30,536 bases of DNA from JAJKJG01 sp036386395. Its GTDB lineage: Bacteria; Pseudomonadota; Alphaproteobacteria; Rhizobiales; Beijerinckiaceae. The stretch lies in contig DASVVU010000058.1 in assembly GCA_036386395.1 (NCBI GenBank), positions 1 through 30,536 of the forward strand, written 5' to 3'. Position numbers and translations under genes: made by a program. Positions within the stretch are counted from its first letter, which is position 1; each line of letters begins with the position of its first letter. The notes beneath the pieces are model-generated. The model saw only the letters and a list, made by a program, of their open reading frames with translations. It made no database searches and had not been told where the DNA came from. Positions 17,181 to 23,024 of the stretch are shown here, piece by piece.

Positions 17181-17271
17181 TGTTCCCTCCGAGTTACCCA
17201 AGTCTTGTTCGTGCGCCTCGCTACAACGCCGGCCGCTCCCCCGCAACGCGGGACCGGCGCGGACCGGCATT

Positions 17272-17288
17272 CTTGAGCGCCGCTCAAG
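17272..17288. terminator. Short perfect palindrome overlapping the fic stop codon
   Basis: CTTGAGC-GCC-GCTCAAG is a perfect 7-base inverted repeat that spans the stop codon of the Fic gene. It may act as a weak hairpin terminator, but there is no T-run, so this is uncertain. Confidence 0.3.
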
Positions 17289-18477
17289 TCTCCGGAAAGA
17301 GACGCGGGAACAGCACGTCCAGCGAGTCGACCGGAAAGCGCAGGGAGACGGCCCCCTTCGGCGTGTCGGAGGCGATGAGGCCGAGGTCGGCGACGTCGTT
17401 GAGCACCCGCCGCGCGGTGCGCTCGGGCAGGCCGGTGATGCGGGCGGCCTCGCCGCGCTCGAACGCGCCCCGGATCAGCGCCTCCTCCAGGAGCCGCGCC
17501 GCCTCGGGCTTGAGCGTCTCGCTGCGCTCCACATAACGGCGGAGCCGCCTCGCGAGCGTGCCGAGCTCGAACAGGCCCGCCATGAACCGCACCTGGTCGA
17601 GGGCGACGTTCAGGAACCACAGGACGAAGTCGGCGAGGGCGCGCTGCGAGAGGTTGCCGCGCCCGTCGAGGTCGCCCTGCCGCGGCGCGTCGGCATGGTC
17701 CAGCATGCGCTTGTACTCGCCGCGGCTCTCGAGCCCGCGGGCAAGGCCGCGGGAGATCGACCAGAGGCCGTGCGCGCCGATGCCCGCCTCATGGGCCATG
17801 GCGTGGCTCATGAGGCGGCTGACGCGGCCGTTCCCGTCCGGGAACGGGTGGATGTAGTTCAGCCGGTGGTGCGCGGCCGCCATGGCGATCACGCGGCCCG
17901 CCTTGCCCATGCGGTCGAAGCGGTAGCGTTCCTCGAAATAGCGCATGAACTCCGGCACGCGCGCGCTCGCGGGCGGGATGTGCCGCCCCATCGCAACGTC
18001 GTGTTCCGGCCTCGAGCGCCATTCGCCGGGTTGCATCCGGAACTCCCGGCCGGCGCCTTGGATGCGGAGCATGACCTCCGGAGCCTCGCGGTAGAACTCG
18101 CGGTGCAGCCAGCGGATGAAGGCGGCGGAGGCGGGCTCGGGCAGGCGATTGCCGGCCGCCATGGCGTCGACCTCGGCTTGCAGCCGCACATGGGCTGCGG
18201 CTTCGAGCTGCAGGTTGCGCCGCTCGGGGTTGGCATCGAGCTCGCCCGCGAGCGCGCGCTCGATGTCCTTCGGCAGCGTGTCGTGGCCCTCGATGAGGTT
18301 GCTGTAGTAGGCGTTCATGATGCGCACGAGGCCGGCCAGATTGGCGGCGGTGCGCGGATGCAGCGCCTGACCGAGAGTCGCGGCCGCCGCCGACAGCTCG
18401 GCCACCGCGTCGCCGATCGCTTCGGGCGCCTCTTCGAGCCGGGTAGGCTCGATGCGGGCAGGCGTTTCGAGAGGCAT
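17284..18477 (-). CDS. Fic-family AMP-transferase with N-terminal inhibitory motif
   Basis: A 397-residue Fic protein. The catalytic motif HPFPDGNGRVSR (210-221) matches HxFx(D/E)GNGRxxR in full, so the enzyme should be competent to transfer AMP to a hydroxyl side chain. The inhibitory motif S-N-L-I-E-G (59-64), with E63 expected to block ATP, lies before the Fic core, making this a class II protein that carries its own brake. Residues about 325-397 look like a winged-helix domain (EALIRGAFERGEAARITGLP, then ERTARRVLNDVADLGLI), as in related Fic regulators. The target protein is unknown. It diverges from the lipoprotein gene across 231 bases. Confidence 0.93.
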   Translation of the reverse strand: MPLETPARIEPTRLEEAPEAIGDAVAELSAAAATLGQALHPRTAANLAGLVRIMNAYYSNLIEGHDTLPKDIERALAGELDANPERRNLQLEAAAHVRLQAEVDAMAAGNRLPEPASAAFIRWLHREFYREAPEVMLRIQGAGREFRMQPGEWRSRPEHDVAMGRHIPPASARVPEFMRYFEERYRFDRMGKAGRVIAMAAAHHRLNYIHPFPDGNGRVSRLMSHAMAHEAGIGAHGLWSISRGLARGLESRGEYKRMLDHADAPRQGDLDGRGNLSQRALADFVLWFLNVALDQVRFMAGLFELGTLARRLRRYVERSETLKPEAARLLEEALIRGAFERGEAARITGLPERTARRVLNDVADLGLIASDTPKGAVSLRFPVDSLDVLFPRLFPET

Positions 18478-18491
18478 TTGGCCGATCTTTC

Positions 18492-18511
18492 GTTCAGGTA
18501 ACCTGCTGAAC
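18492..18511. promoter_or_regulatory. Candidate operator upstream of fic
   Basis: GTTCAGGTAACCTGCTGAAC has inverted outer arms GTTCAG and CTGAAC, and a nested CAGGT-A-ACCTG. It lies 15-34 bases before the fic start codon, a usual place for an operator. The predicted winged-helix tail of the Fic protein could be the ligand (inference). Confidence 0.35.
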
Positions 18512-18708
18512 GTACAAGAAAAGCCATAACGAAGCGATTCGGCCGGCCGATCTTCTGGCCGATTCTCTCTCGCCGGTTTGCCGCCACGCCGCTCGCCGTT
18601 GCTCCAAAGTCACAGGCCTGGAACGGGCGCGCTCCCAAGGCGCTGAGCGGCGCTGACGACGGCGTGCGCGCCCCTATTATGAAACTGCAAACAGGGTGTT
18701 GGTGAACC

Positions 18709-19305
18709 ATGATTCGTTCGTTCAAGCACATGATCGTTGCCGGCTTGGCCATCGCTCTGGCGTCGTGCACGCAAACCGCCGGGGACGGAGCCGCCCCGCA
18801 GGCATCCCTCTCGACGCCTCCGTCCATGCCTGACGATTACAAGGCCCGCATCGCCCTCAATCTCGCGGCGGAATACGCGGCGGACGCGACCGGCCCGGCA
18901 GAGATCGAGAAGTCGTTCTTCACCACGAGCGGGCCGCTCGGGGCGTCGGTGTCGATCACCGTCCGCTATCCCGTCAGGACGCACAACGAGAACGTACAGA
19001 AAATCTTTCGGCCCGGGCCGGTCACGAACATGCTTTTCGAGAAGGACGCGGACGGAATGCGCTGCGTCTCGGTCCAGGCGCTGCGGAACATCGGCACCTT
19101 CGGGCAGACGCTGTATCGAAGCGTGCGCTCGAGGATGGACCCTCTCAAATGCGGCGCGCCGGACAGGCCGATGGAGCCCTTCCCCGAGCTCGACCGGCTT
19201 GGGGCGAAGATCCGAGCCTGCCGCGATTCGGGCGAGCGTCGTTGCGCGGTGTCGCTGGCGGATGCGCAGGCCGGCGCCAGGAAGGCGGAACGGCGTCGCC
19301 GCTGA
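18709..19305 (+). CDS. Putative lipoprotein of unknown function
   Basis: A 198-residue protein with a lipoprotein signal: basic start MIRSFKHM, hydrophobic core IVAGLAIALA and lipobox L-A-S-C with the acylated cysteine at C20. The rest is periplasmic or outer-membrane facing, with no recognised domain; it contains SFFTTSGPLGASVSITVRYP and NMLFEKDADGMRCVSVQALR, which look like beta strands of a compact fold. C83-type further cysteines (MRCV, KCGAP, RACRDS, RRCAVS) may form disulfides. The last residues are strongly basic. Codon use is like the surroundings. It is transcribed away from the fic gene. Confidence 0.75.
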   Translation: MIRSFKHMIVAGLAIALASCTQTAGDGAAPQASLSTPPSMPDDYKARIALNLAAEYAADATGPAEIEKSFFTTSGPLGASVSITVRYPVRTHNENVQKIFRPGPVTNMLFEKDADGMRCVSVQALRNIGTFGQTLYRSVRSRMDPLKCGAPDRPMEPFPELDRLGAKIRACRDSGERRCAVSLADAQAGARKAERRRR

Positions 19306-19362
19306 CAAGCCGGGTGCAGCGCCCGTCCTCTGCCGTTTGCGCGGCACGGAACGGCATCTAAG

Positions 19363-19709
19363 ATGACCGGCATGGGCCGTATGCCGAGTGGCGAGCGCGC
19401 CGTCGTCGATCTTCGCAAGCTGGAGGATTACTGCCTCAGTCCGTCCCACTTCCGCGGCCGCCACAAGGCGAGGGTCTTCCTGCAGGCGCTGGGCCTTGAT
19501 CGCTCCGGCGCGTTCTGGCTGAGAGAGGCGCTGCTGGAGGCGGCGCGCACGAGCGAAGCGACCGAGGCGGAAACGACGCATTCGGGCGCCGCTGGCAAAT
19601 CGACCTGAGACTGACCAGATCCGGAAGGACCGCCGTGGTACGGTCGGTCTGGATCATCCGGACCGGGGAGGGCGTTCCCCGGTTCATCACGGCCTGGGTG
19701 CTCCGATGA
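19363..19709 (+). pseudogene. DUF6883 gene interrupted by a -1 frameshift
   Basis: The first part (MPSGERAVVDLRKLEDYCLS, then HFRGRHKARVFLQALGLDRS and LREALLEAA) is the N-terminal half of a DUF6883 protein. Its frame runs into a stop at 19606-19608, giving only 81 codons. The missing half is present in the next frame from about 19575: DAFGRRWQIDLRLTRSGRTA, then VVRSVWIIRTGEGVPRFITA and WVLR. That frame stops with TGA at 19707-19709, overlapping the ATG of the next gene in an ATGA junction, which shows it is the true gene end. The shift lies between about 19560 and 19577 and is repaired by adding one base. It could be a mutation or a sequence error. Start may be 19363, 19372 or 19381. Confidence 0.82.
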
Positions 19710-19942
19710 GCGGACATGAACACGAGAAGACCCGCCGGCCTTCTCTCCTCGATCCGGTGGCGCTGCTCACCGGACACGCCGCGAACGGCCTCGCCCCCGG
19801 GCAGGTCGGCACGGTCGTGGAGGTGCTCGACGCCGAGACGTTCCTGGTCGAGTTCAGCGACGACGCAGGCCGCGCCTATGCCTTGACGCCCTGCCGGGAG
19901 CCGCATCTCCTCGTCCTGCGCTACACGCCCGAAGCGGCGTGA
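19706..19942 (+). CDS. DUF4926 domain-containing protein
   Basis: A 78-residue protein: LLDPVALLTGHAANGLAPGQ, then VGTVVEVLDAETFLVEFSDD and GRAYALTPCREPHLLVLRY, the expected all-beta pattern of DUF4926 (a small KOW/SH3-like barrel by appearance). The ATG at 19706 overlaps the stop of the frameshifted DUF6883 gene, indicating translational coupling. From memory the two families are often neighbours, and such coupled small pairs can be toxin-antitoxin or effector-immunity units, but a role has not been shown. Here this second partner is intact while the first is broken. Confidence 0.82.
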   Translation: MSGHEHEKTRRPSLLDPVALLTGHAANGLAPGQVGTVVEVLDAETFLVEFSDDAGRAYALTPCREPHLLVLRYTPEAA

Positions 19943-20043
19943 AGGCGAGACCGCCACGAGTCCGGAGCTCCCACGCCGCCCCGAAAAGCATCGCCGTCCA
20001 GCCTCGGCGCCAACGGGCTTGCGTCCTTGGGAGAGGAGGCGGG

Positions 20044-20885
20044 CTACATCGCTTCGTCGATGGCCCAGGCCAGCCTGATGCCGGCCTTGAGCAGCTGGTC
20101 CCGCACGATCGGGAGCGCGTTGGTCAGATACTTGTCGCCGTCGCGGATGTCGTCCTCCTCCTCGAGATCGGCGTAGACGTGGGGCGCGCCAGCAGGTGGG
20201 TCTCCATCGCCCAGTCGCGCCGCAATCCCTTGGCGGAGGGGTGGTCCTTGTAGGTGGTGAGCCCGCCGCGGATGTCGTCGGCGAGCGCCTCCCGGGTGCC
20301 GCTTCCCATCAGCGTGAGGACGAGGCACTCGTCCCATACCGTGTGCAGATTCATGCGCGGCTTATGCCCGGGCCCCGAAGGACTGCCGCACCACTCCTTG
20401 CCCATGTAGGTGACGAGGAAGCCGTTTCCGCCGGCGTCATGGTCCCGCTCCGCGACGTGCAGCGGCTGGTGCATGTCGCCGATCAGATGGATGATCCAGC
20501 TCAGCGCGAGCGCGCGCTCCTCCTTGTCCGTGGAATGCTTGGCGATGCGGATTTGATCCGACAGCGCCTTGAGGACGCAGGTCGGCTTGCACTTCTGGTC
20601 GGCCGCGCTCTTCGAGCTGTCGGGCCAATCCATGTAGTGCCACTTGTCATAATCGTGCGTACGCCGCAGCACGTCGTCGGCGTAGCCCGAGGCCTCCACG
20701 AAATCCCGGCCCACGGCCGACTCCTTCAGGAGCTTGTTCAGGGCCTCCGCCTTCGCGGGAGGAAGAAGCTTGATCGCGATCAGGGCGACGATGCGGTGCC
20801 CGTCCGGTCCCCAGGCAGTGGCCGGGGATGAAAAGCCCAGAGCGAGTGTGAACGCGACACAGGCACCTGCGATGCGGCTCGACAT
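20044..20885 (-). pseudogene. Secreted S1/P1-type nuclease interrupted by a -1 frameshift
   Basis: The ATG at 20885 gives a signal peptide (MSSRIAGACVAFTLALGFSS, then PATA) cut before WGPDGHRIVALIA, so that the mature N-terminal Trp and the following His become zinc ligands, as in S1/P1 nucleases. Further ligand sites are KWHYMDW, WIIHLIGDMHQPLHVAERDH and NLHTVWDE. Near 20181-20190 the frame after DWAMETHLLA goes wrong; in the adjacent frame it continues APHVYADLEEEDDIRDGDKY to LKAGIRLAWAIDEAM and a stop at 20044-20046, which is the normal family C terminus. Adding one base (GC-G-GCGCCC) restores the gene. If real, the mutation removes the last 45 or so residues; otherwise it is a sequence error. 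The enzyme would degrade single-stranded nucleic acid in the periplasm. Confidence 0.85.
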
Positions 20886-21081
20886 GTTCGACGCCCCCGA
20901 ATGCATTGACATTACATCACGCTGACTGGTGGTGGTCAATTTAATTCTGCGAAACGGACAATTCGACATTCGCGGTCCAAATGTAGCGCCTGGATCTTGG
21001 GCGAACTCCGGCACCATCAAGGCTCTGCAACGCTGGAGGATCGGCAGGTGGATCAGTTGCGGTTTCGAGCATCCCCTGTCA

Positions 21082-21112
21082 TTCCGGGGCTCCGCGAAGC
21101 GGAGCCCCGGAA
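21082..21112. repeat. Perfect 14-bp hairpin abutting the nadX ribosome site
   Basis: TTCCGGGGCTCCGC-GAA-GCGGAGCCCCGG continues to AA, giving two perfect 14-base arms with a 3-base loop. The ribosome site AAGGAGG (21111-21117) begins on the last two bases of the right arm, and the nadX ATG is at 21122. The dispersed repeat thus supplies or crowds the translation start of nadX and may limit it. Confidence 0.9.
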
Positions 21113-21121
21113 GGAGGTCGC

Positions 21122-21943
21122 ATGCCGTCCCCCACACGAATCGCCGTCGCCGGGCTCGGCGCCATCGGGCGGGCGCTCGCCCGCAGGCTTGCCGCAAACG
21201 GCGCGGGTGGCGTGCCCGGCCTGACCCTTGCCTGCGTCGCCGTGCGCCATCGGAAAAAAGCCGAGACATGGATGCGGGAGGAGGGGATCGACTGTCCCGT
21301 CGTCCCCTTGTCCGAGCTGCCGCAGCACGCGGACCTTGCCGTCGAGGCGGCGCCGGCGGCGGTGCTGGAGGAGATCTGCCGGCCGATGCTGGAGGCGGGC
21401 AAGAGCGTCATGGTCCTGAGCGCCGGCGCGCTCCTGCCGCGGCCGGAGCTGATCGCGCTCGCCCGGGAGCGGGGCGGGCAGATCGTCGTGCCGACCGGGG
21501 CGCTCATCGGCCTCGACGCCGTGACGGCGGCGGCCGAGGGCACGATCCATGCCGTGCGCATGACGACCCGCAAGCCGCCGAAGGGGCTTGTCGGCGCGCC
21601 CTACCTCGAGGCGAACGGCATCTCGGTCGAGGGGCTGAACGAGGCCAAAAAGGTGTTCAGCGGCACGGCGCGGGAGGCCGCGGCGGGCTTCCCGGCGAAC
21701 GTCAACGTGGCGGCGGCGCTGTCGCTCGCCGGTATCGGCCCCGACCGCACCACCATCGACATCTGGGCCGACCCCGCGGTCTCGCGCAACTGCCACACCA
21801 TCGAGGTCGAGTCGGACTCGGCCCTGTTCTCCATGACGATCGAGAACATCCCCTCCGAGAACCCCAAGACCGGCCGCATCACGGCGCTCTCGGCGCTGGC
21901 GGCGCTGCGCAAGATGCATGCGCCGCTGCGGGTGGGGACGTGA
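21122..21943 (+). CDS. nadX: L-aspartate dehydrogenase
   Basis: A 273-residue protein with an N-terminal Rossmann motif GLGAIG (11-16), the family block FPANVNVAAALSLAGIGPD (190-208) and H225 in RNCHTIEVESDSALFSM, the likely catalytic histidine. NadX oxidises L-aspartate to iminoaspartate with NAD(P), the first step of de novo NAD synthesis in organisms that lack or bypass NadB. The last codons (KMHAPLRVGT and stop) recur as a diverged copy at 25393-25437, on the far side of the protease island, so the island lies exactly after this gene. Strong AAGGAGG ribosome site 4 bases before the ATG. No nadA or nadC is in the window. Confidence 0.92.
   Translation: MPSPTRIAVAGLGAIGRALARRLAANGAGGVPGLTLACVAVRHRKKAETWMREEGIDCPVVPLSELPQHADLAVEAAPAAVLEEICRPMLEAGKSVMVLSAGALLPRPELIALARERGGQIVVPTGALIGLDAVTAAAEGTIHAVRMTTRKPPKGLVGAPYLEANGISVEGLNEAKKVFSGTAREAAAGFPANVNVAAALSLAGIGPDRTTIDIWADPAVSRNCHTIEVESDSALFSMTIENIPSENPKTGRITALSALAALRKMHAPLRVGT
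21899..21943 (+). other. Left copy of the duplicated nadX 3' end (candidate insertion boundary)
   Basis: These are the last 14 codons plus stop of nadX. They match 25393-25437 at 36 of 45 bases by direct comparison, and 12 of 14 residues are identical. The duplicate marks the two edges of the A/T-richer protease island (21944-25392). Arrangement resembles the gene-end duplication left by elements that insert at 3' ends of genes. Confidence 0.7.
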
Positions 21944-22090
21944 ATAGGATTTCGGCGCGGCGCCATACTGAACCATCAGCTTGAGGTGTTAATGCGAACA
22001 ACGCTTCGGTCAAACAGAAGAATGCGAGTCCAGCGGCAAGGTTGTGCAGCGGGCCTGGTCTACTGAGCGGAGGAATCCGATGCTTTCCTC

Positions 22091-22120
22091 TTGCAGGCGA
22101 GCTCCGTTTGTCCATAAACT
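22091..22120 (+). promoter_or_regulatory. Weak candidate promoter of the protease pair
   Basis: TTGCAG (22091-22096) is followed by TAAACT (22115-22120) at 18 bases. The match to sigma-70 is partial, but the location, 34 bases before the ATG of the first protease, is suitable. The 210 bases between nadX and the protease gene hold nothing else that I can identify. Confidence 0.28.
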
Positions 22121-22153
22121 AGAACACGCCGCCTTGCAGAGTTGGGGAGAACC

Positions 22154-23017
22154 ATGCCATTGCTAAGAAGCTTTGCCTGTGTGATTCTCATGTCCGTCAA
22201 TGCCAGTTGGGTGTGGGCTCAGCCGAGCCAAGTGATGAGCCCGCCTGGACAGCAGGGCGCGGGCCAAGCGCAGATCGTCGATGGAAAAGCTCAAGAGGAG
22301 GCTGACTGGCCTTCGACGCTTCGCTTTCTGGTCAACAATCAGTTCTACTGCACCAGCACAATCGTTGGAGAAAGAGTCATCCTAACGGCTGCGCATTGTC
22401 TCGTCCCCGGGACTCCAATGAAGGTTGATCTCGGAGCAGGCCAAGCCTTCAATCTGACTTGCGAACTGCACCCGCATTACCGTCGATTCGACCTTTATGC
22501 CGACATCGCCCTTTGCGTGAGCGACCGGACGCTGCCCAGGAGCCGTATTATTGGAACACAGCGCGTAGCCTTCTCGTACGAGAATCTAGACCTCCGGATA
22601 ACGCGCATGCGCAGTGGCGCTGAACTTTTTCTGCTTGGCTATGGGTGCCGCGTTTATCCCCAGACCAGCGCCACGGCTGCATCCGACACTTCTGGCCAAC
22701 TTTATGGCGGGATTGGTCGGGTGGTCAGGGTTCCAGTCGAGGCCGGCCGACACATCACGACCAGCGGTCAGGCCGGGATTTGTCCAGGAGATAGCGGGGG
22801 AGCAGCCTACGCCCTCAGCGACATCGGAACGCTGAAGGGACCGCGTTCCATCGTCGCCATCAATTCGGGCTATGTCCCAGAAAACAAGATCTCAGATCTT
22901 ACTGCCTTATTCGGCCATATCTCACAGTTCATTCGCGATTGGTCGGACGACCATGGCGTCAAAATCTGCGGGATCCATCCTGAAGCGCAGAACTGCGGCC
23001 TTCCATATTCAAAGTAG
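22154..23017 (+). CDS. Secreted chymotrypsin-fold (S1) serine protease
   Basis: A 287-residue protein. A signal peptide (MPLLRSFACVILMSVNASWV, cut near WAQ) is followed by a short linker and IVDG (41-44), the position where S1 zymogens are activated. The catalytic triad is complete: H81 in ILTAAHC, D117 in YADIALC, S214 in CPGDSGGAAYA. The residue six places before the serine, which forms the specificity pocket base, is G208 instead of the trypsin Asp, so cleavage after Lys/Arg is not expected. ATG 22154 follows GGGGAGA; a TTG 12 bases earlier is possible. The gene is the first of the two-protease island, 7 bases before the subtilisin-type gene, and is A/T-richer than its surroundings. Confidence 0.9.
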   Translation: MPLLRSFACVILMSVNASWVWAQPSQVMSPPGQQGAGQAQIVDGKAQEEADWPSTLRFLVNNQFYCTSTIVGERVILTAAHCLVPGTPMKVDLGAGQAFNLTCELHPHYRRFDLYADIALCVSDRTLPRSRIIGTQRVAFSYENLDLRITRMRSGAELFLLGYGCRVYPQTSATAASDTSGQLYGGIGRVVRVPVEAGRHITTSGQAGICPGDSGGAAYALSDIGTLKGPRSIVAINSGYVPENKISDLTALFGHISQFIRDWSDDHGVKICGIHPEAQNCGLPYSK

Positions 23018-23024
23018 CGCCGAA

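Noticed and set aside
19565..19580. Programmed -1 frameshift in the DUF6883 gene
   Set aside because: No X-XXY-YYZ slippery heptamer is in the right phase and no downstream pseudoknot was evident; a simple one-base loss explains the data.
21944..22153. An integrase or tRNA att site at the left edge of the protease island
   Set aside because: I saw no recombinase-like frame and no tRNA cloverleaf in this 210-base stretch; only the nadX tail duplication supports insertion.
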